64,000 bases of DNA, from assembly GCF_014805625.2 (NCBI RefSeq), contig NW_023998414.1, positions 30,480,778 through 30,544,777 of the forward strand. The letters are read 5' to 3'. The notes under the pieces were generated by a model that saw only the letters and a list, made by a program, of their open reading frames with translations, did not search any database and was not told where the DNA came from. The position numbers and the translations under genes were made by a program. This DNA comes from Glossina fuscipes. Taxonomy: Eukaryota; Arthropoda; Insecta; Diptera; Glossinidae. Below are positions 13,441-26,229 of the stretch, in pieces. Each line of letters starts with the position of its first letter. Position 1 is the stretch's first letter.

Positions 13441-14522
13441 GGTATTGAAAACAATACTTTCTCCCTATTTACTGAAATATTCTCATGAAAATGTGGATCA
13501 GTTATGAAGATGCTTTTCTTAAAAGGCAGAAAAACATCATCATTGTCAAGTTGCTCGAAGGCAAACCAAAGAGAAATTATGACATTTAGAACGATCCAAT
13601 AGTTTTAATTGTTGAGTGCAAATAATATCGAAAGGATGTTGGCCCATATAGTTCATCAGGATTTGTCAAATTTAACTCCCCATCGATGTCAATTGGTGAG
13701 CAAAAGCTTTGACATAAGATCGCAACGGGTAGGAAAAAAGGATCAAAGGAAAAATAATGCTCTCAACGAAGAACGATCCATGATGACAGCAAGCTGGGAG
13801 AGGGGCATGATAAAAAATTTGATTAAATTCCAAATACTTATTGATCCCTGTATCTTCACATGCAAAAGTTGAAAACTTTATTCAATCCAAACTAACATAG
13901 AAAGAACGACTTTATCAGCTAAAATACGCCCGCAATGTTAAGAAGCAGATCTTACTTGCTAATTATGGGCAAATGTATTGACCGGCTAGGCTAATTTTCG
14001 CCCTCATCAGTGAAAATTGGGTATGTATATACAAGGTCTATAAATAAGGCTTTATTGGTCTCCAAACTGAAGCCTGTTGAAAGCCTCGTTATAGTAAAGT
14101 TAATGGTGGTTTAGATTTTAAATTTTTCTTTGGAAGGCCAAAATTGACCATTGCGATCATGTTTCCGTTAAATCGATTCACGGATGCATGCAGATGCGTG
14201 AAGAGTTCGAATTATTAACGTCTTTTCTTGAAAAGCCTTTGAAAACTCTGCTTGAAATCTTGAAAAAGTTAGTTCAGGACGTATATCCTTGCCGCGGCAG
14301 TACTGCACTTTAACTTCTCGCAACTAATTGACGCAAACAAAAAAAAAAAATAAATAAATAAATAAATAAAAAAATTTAATAATTGTATCTCCCTAAGCAA
14401 ATATCTCTCGTTTATTTTCTTTAAACCTCGAACCGGAAATCATTGCAAAAATGATTATTTTTTCTATTTTTAAGCAAAGACTTCTATGTAAGCAAACGAC
14501 CTAACGATTTAGTTCGAGTTAA

Positions 14523-14553
<31 letters not shown>

Positions 14554-17500
14554 AGATGTATGTTGAAAAGGGAAGGAGTGCAAGGACTATTGTATGTAAA
14601 AAATTTGATTTTATATTTTAAAAATTTCTCATTATTTCATTTAATTATTCAGTCAAGACATTCGTTTGATAGGAGTAACAGTGTGTAACATGATTTGTGT
14701 TTTTAATGTCAATTCAATATCAAAACATCGATAAATAAATTTCATATTGTTTGTTATATATAATTAGAGATCTCTCTTATTATCTAACAGACCTACACGT
14801 GCTTTCCTTTCTCGTGTAATATGCAATGAAATGAGCAAAAATTTCTTTATTTTTGTTTTGATCAAAACATTCGTCGTCGTCCGTTGCTCGATGAGAGACT
14901 GCAATTTAAAGTTGGGCGATATTTCGTCTGCATACCTAAGCTAACACACAGCATAGTTCGTGTAGTCGTGAAAGAGAGCATGCAAGTGCAACGAGACCAA
15001 ACAACGAATGACGATATATGTTAAATTTGTCCTTCTGTTTGCAACTTGTTATCAATAAATACTACATTCTACGTATCTTTCGTACAGTGAACGAAAAGTT
15101 CATACGCATGATTTGAATTACTTTTGATTAAAGCTTCTATTCGTTTATCAATTTCAATTGCAATCTATTATTTTCGATCGTACTGTTGTATCTATTTCCA
15201 TTCCAAAATACGAAATATCGGGCTTGGCAAAGAAAACACAAAAAATTCGGAAAGAAAAATTTCTTTGTCAACATAGTTTCCCTTTAGCTCGATACGTGTA
15301 GCCTGAACGCTTCCTCTATTTAAAGAATCACTTTGCGAATAATTAATTCTATGGACCCTTTGAAACCAGCAACGGAACGTGAGCTTAGTAACTAATTTTC
15401 TTTTCTAAAATAGAACTGATAGTCTATGTTGCTTGTGCTCAGCTTTTTTTTCTGTTAGTTTAAGAATTTATTTTGTTAGTTGAAAAAAAAAAACTATAAT
15501 AACAACTCGATATGCTTTTCGCAATCACTTTCAATAGCTTCAATATACTGCCTATGTAAAGAACTTTCAAGGTCCCTTCAATCGCAGACTGCACGATAAG
15601 TCTATAATCGTCGAGTTTCATTTTGAAGCTTGAAAACCCAGAGAGCGCTATATAAGTTTGATGATGAATTCATTCATATTGGAATTCTTGCCTTTTCGCC
15701 GTCGCGATGTTAGATTTTAGAAGTGATGATTTTATTCCATTGTAAATATCGACGTAGACGAGGCTTGGTCTCATGCGTTTCATGTCTGCTAACTTTGTCA
15801 GTGATTGTTCTTCGCCATTCCTGATGTTTTTTCCGCCCACTTTATTCGCCTCATTTGGTCACTGCGATGTTTGTCTTGACAGCTCGTTTAAATCTTATCA
15901 TCCACGAATTTATAAACGTCATAAACGAAGGAGCAGATTCCTTCAGAGGAGAATCCAAATCGACTATAACGTTAGTTGGACGTTGTCAAACATTAAGTTA
16001 TTTCCATGTTTATAAATTCACTGACACCATTCACTTACTCTAGATAGCTATTAAATAAATAATATCGTAACATTTTCCACTTTTATATTTAAGCTTAACT
16101 TAAGTTTAACTTAGCGATTTTCTTCAAACTATTACCGTCATCTATAAGCTAGACCGACATTACTTCTGGATCTGCTTTAGATTTTTCCTAATGAGCAAAA
16201 GACCACTAATCACTAATCTGTAAAGCTACGCGTTTCTGTCGGGTTTTCCAAATTGAAGAAGAGGCTGATTAAAGACCTAAAGCTTGATTCATGTATTATT
16301 AGTTGAACTTCAAAAATTTGATTGTATAAAACAAGGTGAGACCCGAAAGGGTACAAAAAGAGCACTCTTGTAAAATTTGAGTAGATTATCCTCCCTGGCA
16401 GACGATCTTTAAATAGAAAATTTCAGGGTTTAGGTATATGGATCGATGGGAGAAGGGAGCGAAAAAATATGTATCAGAGACAAAACGCATAAATTAATGG
16501 AAAGAAGATATCCAAGGAAGGGAAAAATGAAGGAATGAGGAGGAAGAACCAATTGACCCAATTGAACCTGAGCTTATGTAATGAAAATTATGTAAATTTT
16601 CATCTGTTCCCAAATATTTCTCGACTTGTGTTCTCACACCATTGGACTCTGAGATTCTGCTTAGAACTTTAGTTAATAAATTCAAAAACTTATTTTATAG
16701 AAAACTATTCATGAAGCAGTAGAAGCGTTTATTTCATAGTTCGCATAAGCACATCTGCTCGGTTTCTTGCATTCATGTCTAGGCTTCAAATTATGCTCAT
16801 CATCTCAAGCAAACAGGCAACGAATATCACAGTTTGCTCTTATGTTTCTTCTTCTTCTTAATCATCTTATTTATCCTACTTTCTCAGGGAATTTTTGTTC
16901 ATCTTTTTTTTTTTATTTTTTATGATACCCTCAAGCAAAATATAATAATTCGGAAAATCTATATACAATAGAGTTTAGGAATTTTTACTTAAACTTATTT
17001 TCCCAAATATATGATGATTATCCGTAACGATATAATATCATAAAGGGCATCGAATTCTTCATTGCGCAGGTTATAGCCTTGAAATGACTGATTGATTGAT
17101 TGATTATTCTAAAGGTGAAGAAAGAAGTTTAATATGAAAAATTTACCCAAAAGTTATTATTTTCTTACTCATTCCACTTTTTTTTCCCCTTCTTTTTAAC
17201 AGATCGAGAAAGTTCTTTTAAAATCGCAACATGTTTCCATGAAATTTAAGTAAACGCAAAGTAACTCCAGTCCAGAACTTAGCGAAATTAATGAATTTAA
17301 AAGTATAACTTTATTTTTATGGAATATATTTTGAAGGCGGTGAGCATTTTCCGAACAATAATGCTGAGAGGTTATATGTGATAAATAAAAGAGGACATGA
17401 ATGAGTCATGTGTTCTATCAGTTGTAGTGTTCAATGAAAGTGAAGTGATTTTTCTGAATTTGGCTTAAATAAGTGAAAAATATTTAATGTTAAAACAGAA

Positions 17501-19530
17501 GTTTCCCCTTCTATACCCCGATACCTGGATTTGACTGCACCTCAGATGTGAAAACTATTGCTTACTACTTGAAAAAGCTAAACAATACGTTTAAGCTGGA
17601 AAGAATTGTGATAGAGTTTTCAATAATAGATTGTATACCGGTTCGTAGATTGATCGATTCAATCGATCCAATTACATTATTTCCATATTGAATATGTACG
17701 AATGAAAAAATGCACAGAGTTGTTGAGTATCAGTGATTCGGTTTAAATGACACTTTACTCATTTACTCATTTGTTCACTTGATTTTTGCTTTAATTCTTT
17801 TTTGCTTGTCTTCGCACACTCTTCGTGGGGAACCTAAAATGCAGTCATAATCACAAGAGCCAGCTGTAGCTGCTTATAGCGCACGCAAACGAATGAGCGA
17901 ACAAACAAATAACACCTACGGAGCCGGTGAATACCTATTTGAATACAAAGCCAAACAGCAATCAACAGAGTCAGTATAACTTCGTTAACAAACGGTTCCC
18001 CATACATATCAAGCGGTTAGATTGATGTTTGTCTTTTTTTTTTCAATTTTTTTGTTTTGTTTTTTCATTTATGAAAAATGCAAGAAATTTTTGAAAAAAT
18101 TCATTTTGTTTTTTTAAAAAACAACATTTTACTGCGAAAAAAAAAAATAAATAAATAAAATAAAAATTTATGAAAAAAATATTTTTTAATATAATTATCG
18201 GTTAGAGACTTAACAGTGCAGTCAAGAGATTATAATGAAAAAGTAACAAAAAAATAAAACCAAAAAAGTGCAAACACCGTTAAACGTAATTGATATTAAT
18301 AATGCAATAGCATCAACTGTTCAGTTCGGCATTCTCATTAGCCATATTTTAAAGGAGCCTGCCTAACAGTGAGAGTGAGAGAGAGAGAGGCAGAGATTAG
18401 GAAGGGAAGGGAAGGGAAGGGAAGGGAAAAACAAGATATGACGTTAGCGGCTCGATACCGATATATGTGATATTAATGATAATAGAAAAATAATGAATAA
18501 ATAAAATAAGAAAAAAACAAAAAAAAAAAAGAGATTAGCAAATAATTGAAAAGAGATCAAAAAGCAGTTAATTATATTATAAATGCTGCTATTAATTAAT
18601 AAATTTTATAAATTTCCCTTTTGTGCTTATATTCGATAAACAATTAAATCAATTAACAAATTGTTTGAAAAGTTATAAACAACCACATTTCACATATCGC
18701 TAATATTTTTTTTTTTTTTTTGCTTTCTGCTTAATGTGTTTAGTAGTATTTTTCTTTGCCCCCTTTTGTGTTTCGCCCCATTTCATAAAGAGCTATTAAT
18801 ACTAGTAATTAATTAATCTATGTAAAGAAATATATATATATATATATATTGTTGATTTTTTAACATTTTGAAAAAAAAAAAAAAAAAACAAAATTCTTTA
18901 CCTTTATTTAATAAATTCTGGCTTCACAAGCAGTTCCTCTGGTCTTGTTGTTGTCAGTTTTTAATATTTTGCAATTCTTTCCAATAATCATCGAATTTAA
19001 AAGATTTTTTACAATTCTTACTTACAAAGTTAAATAAAATTCGTGCTTGTGACCAATATGTTGCAATATTTAACGATTGCCTGTTTGTTTTTTTTTTTTT
19101 TTTTTTTCAAATTTCTATCGTACACGTTTCGCTGTTTGGCTTGACAATTGACCTCCCGCTGTCAACGAACAAAAATATATGTATATATATATATGTAAGT
19201 ATGTATATATATTGAGCGAGTACTACTGTTACGGCCGTACATGTTTACAAAAAGGTTATTGAAAATATTTGGGAAAATATTCTTAAAAATAATATTAAAC
19301 ATTTTTCTACTACAGATCCAAAGAACTTGTACAGAGTACAATACGTACGTATGTGTAGTTACATATCGGCATAGCGCTCATCTCTTAATATATTTGCACG
19401 TACATTGTGTTGTTGGTTTAACATGTGCGTAAATGAAGTTTTAAAAATGAGTAAATTTTTTGCTTAAAACAATTTACGCACAACAAACATAAGTTGAATA
19501 ACTAAGTAAATTAGATTCGATTGTCACCGA
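13441..19530. other. Gene-free AT-rich region
   Basis: No coding exon supported. It holds several homopolymer runs, TA runs near 14526 and 18832, and an AAATAAAT run near 14350. The stretch from about 17880 to 18330 is rich in AACAAACAA-type sequence and contains TCAGT elements, which is the look of a dipteran 5' UTR. That is only a resemblance. Confidence 0.5.
18404..18426 (+). other. (GGGAA)n tract, G-quadruplex motif
   Basis: Five GGG runs separated by AA pairs. This meets the usual G3+N1-7 quadruplex pattern with one run to spare. It follows a GA-rich stretch (18369-18400) and is the most G-rich short segment of its surroundings. Confidence 0.8.
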
Positions 19531-19589
19531 ATCTTTTATACCCGTCACCGTGATCCTGAAGAAAAAAGAAGGAACTAAATTTTAATATA

Positions 19590-20345
19590 TAACAATTTTG
19601 AGTGGGCGTGGCTGATTTTCTCTTCATTCAGAGTAAAAGGGCGGAATTTATATGAAGTAAAGAAACGCGAAAGAGTTCACAGTTTATGTCATATAAGGAT
19701 GTGGGCGTGCTGCTGCAGACGTTCTCTTTGAAATATTTGCAACTTTTTAGGCGATATCGTCATTTGTGCAAGCGGGAGAGTACCTACGACAGATACTATA
19801 CAATTGCACACACGGACAGATGGACAGATAAACGGACGCAGGTATACCCTGAATTCGAAACTAGCCAAGAATTTATATATTGTATAGGGTTTAAAAAAAA
19901 AAAAAATGAAATCATAAGACACTATAATATTGAGTAGGCGTCCATTTTTTAGCAGGTACGTTCAAATTTTTATAGAATTATCTGTAATTTGCTGTAGTTT
20001 AGGAGCAATGAGCAACAAATTAATTTTTTTTAGTTCTTTTGAAAAACAGAGCTGTTCTCCCTTTACTCAGCACTATAGGCGCGTCTTTCGTCGAATTTAC
20101 TCATCTTCAATACCAAGCTGCGTTCAAGAACATTTGCAGTTAATAAACTTCATTTTTGCGGCCAAGAGAATGTTTACAATAGACGGACAGACGGACATAA
20201 TTAAATCGATTTAGAATTTGATGCTGATCAAGTATGTATATACTTTGTGGGGTCTCTGATGCTTCGTTCTGGACATTTTGACGAAGTAAATAATAATATA
20301 GGCCTCATCGTTTGATGATGGGCCTAGACGGAAAACCTTTGACAA
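19590..20345 (-). repeat. Two adjacent minus-strand DINE-like family A copies
   Basis: On the minus strand, two cores occur in tandem. One ends near 19590 (GGGCGTGGCTGATTTTCTC on the plus strand) with GGACAGATGGACAG at 19816. The second runs from about 19925 (GAGTAGGCGTCCATTTTTTA) to about 20345, with GACGGACAGACGGACAT at 20182 and TGATCAAGTATGTATATACT next to it. The arrangement is the same as at 28815-29560. Plus-strand TTTATACCCGTCACC at 19535 may be the end of a further element. Confidence 0.5.
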
Positions 20346-20349
20346 GTTA

Positions 20350-21225
20350 GCTTAGCAACACTTCTTCATTAACTAATATTTGAGAAAAATGCATAATCGT
20401 TTTCTGTATAGAAATTCAGATAAATTGATATAACAATATTGGCTTCTTGCTCCAAATATTTACCAAAAGCAATTCTATATCGAATATATTGTCGGATGAT
20501 CAGCCAATGCAACTCATGCAACAAGTAACCAAAAAATGAGCATTTTCAGTAAATTCGTGTTGTCGCGTTTAAATCGTTGAAACGAAAACCGACAATTGGG
20601 ATAGGGAATATAGTAGAGCAGCAACCCTATAAGCTTCTGAACTTGTTTGGTGGGCTTCGGCAGGCGATGTCTTCAAATCAACATCAACAAAACAACGAAG
20701 ATTAAGGAGCAATTTTGGGCGCTCCATTCAATTAGCGTCGGCATACGCTGAATATATCGTTATTATTATATAGAAAACTGCTACTTTATGTAGAGAAAGG
20801 TCAACGTTTATCGAATTTGTGTGTACTGGTATCAACCATTTTTTTTTTTAACATTTTGACTTGTAGAAGTCGCTCCTTAATGCAATCAGCTATTGTTTAC
20901 CAACACTTTCTGTGCTGTAGTCAAATACCATAGAAATTATATTTGAAGACGTGTAAAGCCGTATCTTGCAAAGCAAAGCAGTAAACAGGGCTTATTTAGG
21001 CACCGGTTGCAGAACTATGTGCACGCATGTGACTTATATACAGTGTCTCACATGATTTTTTAACTTAGCAGGAAGATTAGGGATAAATTCAGTCTCAAGA
21101 GCTATATATTTTGACCTTGTGATCGGTCGCTACTCATAAAAGAGAACAGTGTGCATTCTTGTTAAAGTTGTTTCATTACTATTATTATAAATTTAGCCAG
21201 AGAATCAATTCTAAAACTAAAAGTC
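20350..21225. other. No gene recognised
   Basis: Unremarkable AT-rich sequence. The segment 20560-20760 is somewhat less AT-rich but has no open frame of useful length in any direction. Confidence 0.5.
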
Positions 21226-21230
21226 TTAAG

Positions 21231-21350
21231 GCACTAGCATCTAAAGGCTGTCCGGCTTTTTTTAAAAACTCCACCGCACTTGAGATTCGAATCTCACTAC
21301 AATTGAATTGCTAGTCGAGATTCTTGCTTACTCGGCCACTCAGGCGGATA
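21231..21350 (-). mobile_element. tRNA-derived SINE, copy 1
   Basis: The minus strand reads GCCTGAGTGGCCGAGTAAGC, then CTCGACTAGCAATTCAATTG, then GAGATTCGAATCTCAAGTGC, then a T-rich segment ending in GATGCTAGTGC. The first block resembles the D-arm/A-box region of Ser/Leu tRNAs and the third the B box (T arm, GGTTCGAATC type). Four further copies in the window share the same layout, so this is a dispersed element and not a tRNA gene. No acceptor-stem pairing is visible. Confidence 0.6.
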
Positions 21351-21359
21351 GAGTTGTTT

Positions 21360-22750
21360 TGATTTTGCACGAACTTTATTATTCCGAAGGAAGAGAAAGA
21401 GTGATAAGAAAACGATCCGATATCAGTTTTACTTCAAAACAGGAACGTAAAGTTCCACAAACTGCACAGAAACAAGTTGCCTTTGTCTGGCGATGTCTCT
21501 GTGATGTTGCTTAGAATGTTGCAAGTTTTTTTTTTTTTTTTTTTCTCTTTTTTTGATGAATTTTAGATGTCTTTTGTACTGAATTAGCTCTAAATTTTCT
21601 AAACTACTCGGATAAGAAATTTAAGATATATGGCTTCAAGTTACCAATGGTGGTTTTAAAATATATGTGAACAACAGATATACATACTCAAATTAATCGA
21701 TCGATGCGTTGTAACCAGAAGTACATAAACTTAATGGGATTGTTGATGGAGACATTTATCGAACAATGATGATTACAAAAGTAGAATCAATTTTGCCTTA
21801 GAGCGGATCTTGAATGTGTACTAAGAATTCATTTTTAGTTACTAACGTTGCTAACGGACAAGCCTAAACTGTTTTCGTCCGTCTTCCTGATCAATTCAAT
21901 AAACAAATAAAAAACAAATCGCGTCATCGTCTGTCGTGTTAGTGTTGGTTTGTTTACGATAACATGCTGCAATTGGGAGTGCTTGGGACTCAGATCCATT
22001 ATTACAGTTAACAGAGGGCTATTAATTTGTGCTCACCTGCTCTTATCTCGAGTGTTGTGAATGCAATCAAATTAACTTGTATTTCCAACTATAATTATAA
22101 TCTTTAATGAAAAGTATGCAAGTATGAAATGCGGTATAAGGCAAGTAATCTAAAGTACTGCTTGATACTGAAGTATGATTTTAATTACGTTTGTTTATTT
22201 ATACAACGACACAATAACAGCATATAATAATTTTTATTGATCTATTAAATAATTGGTGCGCAAATTACGGGCTTCCTCGTGAGATCGTGCATGTCGTATT
22301 CCCCCTCCACTCCTTGAAAATGCTCGACTAGATATTTAGACGAGAGACATTATATTTCGCCACATCGTTTACGCATGATTTTAGCTCTAAAGGATAAGTG
22401 AGATATTGACACATTTTTTCTCTTTTTTTTTTTTTTTTTTTTAATACAAGGGATGCAAGTACTAGCAAATCTAACCATTCTTTTTTTTTTGCTCTTTGAA
22501 AGTCTACTAAACGTATATATTGCGTGCTTGCAATTATTTTGATCAGCGACATCTCATTCATGAAAATGATAAAATAATGCGAGGTATCAATGTCCATAAC
22601 GCTTAAATTTGATGATCTTGATCTTTCTCTACACGAAAGAACAGTTTTTCCATTTAATGTTATTGAGTTATTTATTGTATAGAGGCGTTAATCATGCGAG
22701 GAACAAATTAGCATTTTCGGCATTTTCGCTACTTTTGTTGTTTGATTTGA
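21360..22750. other. No gene recognised
   Basis: AT-rich sequence with poly-T runs near 21528 and 22424. Frames of 60-90 codons have no recognisable similarity. Confidence 0.5.
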
Positions 22751-22754
22751 AGAA

Positions 22755-23300
22755 AACTGCTGGGAGGAAGGAGACGAATTAACTGAAAATGTCACTTCGA
22801 AGCATTTTAATATCGCGGATTCATTGCTCGCCAGACAAGAAAAGAAAAGTTTTCGATAACGTATTTTGAGCGGCGATGAAAAAAGAATCTACTACGACAA
22901 TCTCAGGCTCAAATAGTCGTAGGTGAATTCGGGAGAGCGATCCGCATCGACACTGAAGCGGAATATTTATAGCCATTAAGTTTTACTATACAAGACGTAG
23001 TGTCTTACGAGCTCGTGGATGACAACGCTCGGTTACATGTTGCAAGAGTTGTCAGCGATACACTGTTGCAGCTCGAATGAGAAGTTATGCCGCATCAGAT
23101 ATAGCGCCTTTTCACTACCACTTGTTCAGATCGATGCAGCATGGCTTGGCTAGCAAGCGATTTCCAATTGTTGAAGAAGTGCAAAAATGGTTCGATGGCT
23201 GGGTTCGATGGCTGCCAAAACCGCTATCGTTCTTTAGATAAGCTATCGCCATATATTCAAAAAGATGGGCAAAAGTTTGCAGAAAATGATGGAAAATATT
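22755..23300 (+). pseudogene. Mariner-family transposase fossil
   Basis: Translation in shifting frames gives mariner landmarks in the right order: ELTEN and ARQEKKSF (from about 22776), SGDEKRIYYDN (about 22869), a block like STxKRNI (about 22950), DDNARLHVARVV (about 23018), YHLFRSMQHGLA (about 23116) and DGKYF at the C terminus (about 23290). In the family the DDE/D triad supplies three Asp residues. Here the third is replaced by His at 23113-23115, and there are several stops, at least one frameshift and an internal deletion after 22960. It cannot make an active enzyme. Terminal inverted repeats were not found. Confidence 0.8.
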
Positions 23301-23359
23301 TTAATTACTATAAATTATATCAATTTTTATCAATAAATTTTCAACTGGAAAAATGATCA

Positions 23360-24000
23360 GAATTAATGCAAGGCACTATGTTGAAACAGCCAGTATTCCC
23401 CTTAAATACTTTTCGATTTTGAGAAAGATAGTGTTCAAGAGTTAAAGGATTTTGTGTTTTACACTTTTTGCAAGCATTTACTTACAAATTTGTTCTATGA
23501 AACTTTAAAAAAAATTCTTTATAGCATTTTTTTTTTTTTTTTATTCTAATATTCGAGATTTTGAGAATAGGATTAGAAAGACGCATGGTTCGCCGTTCAT
23601 AAAAGTGTGTACACATTCATGGAGTGTATATATGCTAAATATTTCGAAAGGTCATAAACGGCATTGATGAGCGATTATGAGAGCATTAAAATTTTAATTA
23701 TATACGAAGTCGTTATTATATAATAGATTTGATTGGTTTTAAAACGTAGTCACAAAACGTGTGCAAATATTTTGATGAACTATGAATAATGTAAACATAT
23801 TTTAAATGTGAAAATAAAATTAAAGTCATAAATTCATGGCTGATGAATAAAATGAATAGTAATTATTATGTTACACAAAACGATATTAAAATATTAAAAT
23901 AATATTTTCGAAATTTTTTATAATTTCTATCTTACGAAATAGTTCACGTGGATTTAATTTCTTTATTGTAACCCAAACTATATATGATTTATTGCTTTTC
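23360..24000. other. No gene recognised
   Basis: AT-rich sequence following the mariner fossil, with a poly-T run near 23527. No coding signal. Confidence 0.5.
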
Positions 24001-24042
24001 TTATCCAGCACATGTCTCTCTCTTGCTTGTTCTCGGTCTCTT

Positions 24043-24043
<1 letters not shown>

Positions 24044-24077
<34 letters not shown>
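24044..24077. repeat. (CT)n microsatellite
   Basis: About 16 CT units within a longer pyrimidine-rich stretch (24012-24092). It generates a spurious Ser-Leu frame on the plus strand. Confidence 0.9.
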
Positions 24078-24079
<2 letters not shown>

Positions 24080-24439
24080 CTTTCTCTCTCACTGTCGGCC
24101 TGTCGATTTATTGTTGATCCAGGTCGTGCAAATTTCAAAAAAAAAAAAAAGAAGAAGAACTAGATGTCAACTCAAAGCACATATGTATTCTTCTTTGCTT
24201 TTATTTTCACAAAGCAAGTTTAAAAATTTGATGTTATTTGATCGAAAAATCGAAAACTAATTGAAATTTATTAAAACAAACATATTGTATTTGATTTTAA
24301 CTTTAACGGAGATTTTTAATGCTCTTCACAAAGGATTTGTTAGATGAGCTAAAAGTTTCTAAGCTTTAGCACTGAAGATGCCTCTTGAGTAGTCACTTCC
24401 TTCATTCTACAAAAAGGCAAAAGCATTACGTTGGGTTTT

Positions 24440-24755
24440 CACGGTCTGCCACGGTCTACCATTAAATACCATACACCAGTTTACCGTTATTCATATAATG
24501 ACTTTTCAAGTATAAAGTTAAGTATAAGTTGTTGTATGGGAAGTGCGCGAAAAAGTAGTCCAAGCCGAACCATTTTCAATCGCGTTCATCTATTATCCAG
24601 AAAACACCAGCCAACCAAATTTCATAAAAATATCGCAAAAAAAAATTGCGATTCAACTGTAGGTTGAACAGAAGAAAACATGGCGAACAGACGGACAGAA
24701 AAACTTAATATACCCCTGTAGCACAATTGGTGTATGATATAGAATTTAATCTCAA
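24440..24755 (-). repeat. DINE-like family B repeat, 5' part, minus-strand copy
   Basis: The minus strand begins near 24755 with CATACACCAATTGTGCTACA then GGGGTATATTAAG, matching the 5' end of the complete copy at 56086. It continues through CTGTCCGTCTG and GGTTGAATCGCAATT, then ATGAAATTTGGTTGG and GAAAATGGTTCGG near 24575. It is truncated after the core. Confidence 0.6.
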
Positions 24756-24910
24756 AATGACTCTTATTATGCTTATGATGACTACTCACTCAGGGCATAT
24801 TCCCTATCCGTGTAATACGTTGATGGTCGCAAAGAAGTGAGGGAACGGAAAGAAATATCGAAGATATGATTTGTAGCGTAGGGGCTATATTCATAATCGC
24901 TACCGACTTA

Positions 24911-25012
24911 GCACTCACTATTACTATCAAACTCTATCCATATTGAGATTTGAACTCTCGAACTCAGACTTGGTAATCGCAAATCTTACCTTCTCGGCTA
25001 CTCGTGCGACGA
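24911..25012 (-). mobile_element. Divergent tRNA-derived SINE, copy 2
   Basis: The minus strand contains GAGTAGCCGAGAAGGTAAGA and, 26 bases on, GAGTTCGAGAGTTCAAATCTC-like sequence, ending GATAG...AGTGC. Layout and both end blocks match the SINE copies at 21231, 41529, 46649 and 54664, but the middle differs. It could be a related subfamily or an independent tRNA-derived relic. Confidence 0.4.
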
Positions 25013-25993
25013 AGAAGTCATATTTGAATTGTATATCGCACCTATTGTATATAAAATAGTGTTTTAAAGTCAATTGGGGGTATCTCGTCCGCACTAGTGT
25101 GATCAAAAAATAAGACGATTTTGTGTATATTATAAATTAAAATGCCGTGATTCATTTATCTTCTTTAATAAAATCTTTGTTACATCTACAGTAGAGAGTA
25201 CTTTTGAGATATCTGAAGGCGAAAAACTAATATATCACCTAATACTCTTAGCTGTCTTTTGAGGTCAGCTTTAGAAAGCCTTTTACCGATCGTAAAGTAA
25301 ATGAGAGACTATTGCCTTACATGCTTCATGCAATTCGAGAGCCCTTAATAAATAATCCTACGAACTAAGACCCATGGCTGTGGGTACAGATACGTTGCAT
25401 CATAAAAACGATATAATATAATTTATGGATGATCTTCTTCTTATTTAAAGAAAAATTCACTTTAAATCGAATATAATTGGGTTGTTCTTTGCCTTCTTAA
25501 AAATATACGAAAGCATTTCGCCCCTGATGTTTAAAGGTATTTGTTGAAATCTTGAAATTCGATTTGCTATTAAAAATAGCCAAATAGGTCATTACTCTTT
25601 GAGTATTGAGTTTTGTGCAAAAGAAAAGAAAAGAAATTCGAATTTTAACTAAATTTCTTCGAAAGACTGACTACACGTAATCAAATAATTAAACTTCCCG
25701 ACTTTTTTTTTTTTTCATTTTGGCAAAATTTCAAATCTTTTTTGTATTTTATAAATAAAATCAAGAAAACGAACAAATCTAATACAAAGTCGTCAACGAA
25801 AATACTAATGGAAGCTTTCTATTAAAAAATCGAGAAAAAAAGAGATGAGCTAAACTTGTTAATAACGAATTTTAATCACTCTTCGGCTCGTTTCGTTTTC
25901 GAAAAAGCGAAAAAAAAAATAAACCATTAATGATAAGAAAATTTTCTATTTGACTATCGAGAACACTTTTGCTACTCTATCATCATAACATAT

Positions 25994-26220
25994 CATGCAA
26001 TAAGTCTCCTATCTTATGCATATATGATGACGACACGATTGACAGGCCCATACTGCTCCTGGACCAACGTGCCAAATTTAATGGCACGTTTCGTTCACAT
26101 GTACAGCCAGATGAGAGTGTTATTGGGTGAGGTGATTTAGAGCAGAGATCCTGAACTTCCGTAACTTTGCTTAATAAGAATTCAATTAGCCCGATAAGGA
26201 ATTGTGTGTTTAGTGAGTGA
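25994..26220 (+). other. Possible gene remnant, unidentified
   Basis: One plus-strand frame gives a protein-like run of about 43 residues (CNKSPILCIYDDDTIDRPI..., then LDQRAKFNGTFRSHVQPDE). It is followed by two in-frame stops and continued protein-like sequence (TSVTLLNKNSIS). Codon use is less AT-biased than in the flanks. I do not recognise a family. The 80-codon frame on the opposite strand is probably its shadow. It may be an exon or a pseudogene fragment. Confidence 0.2.
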
Positions 26221-26229
26221 TACATGATT

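Noticed and set aside
17880..18330. Promoter with initiator and downstream element
   Set aside because: TCAGT elements and AACAAAC-rich sequence are present, but no downstream promoter element sits at the required distance; mentioned only as a resemblance.
24012..24260. 82-codon plus-strand frame
   Set aside because: Begins in the (CT)n tract and continues into poly-A and AT-rich sequence.
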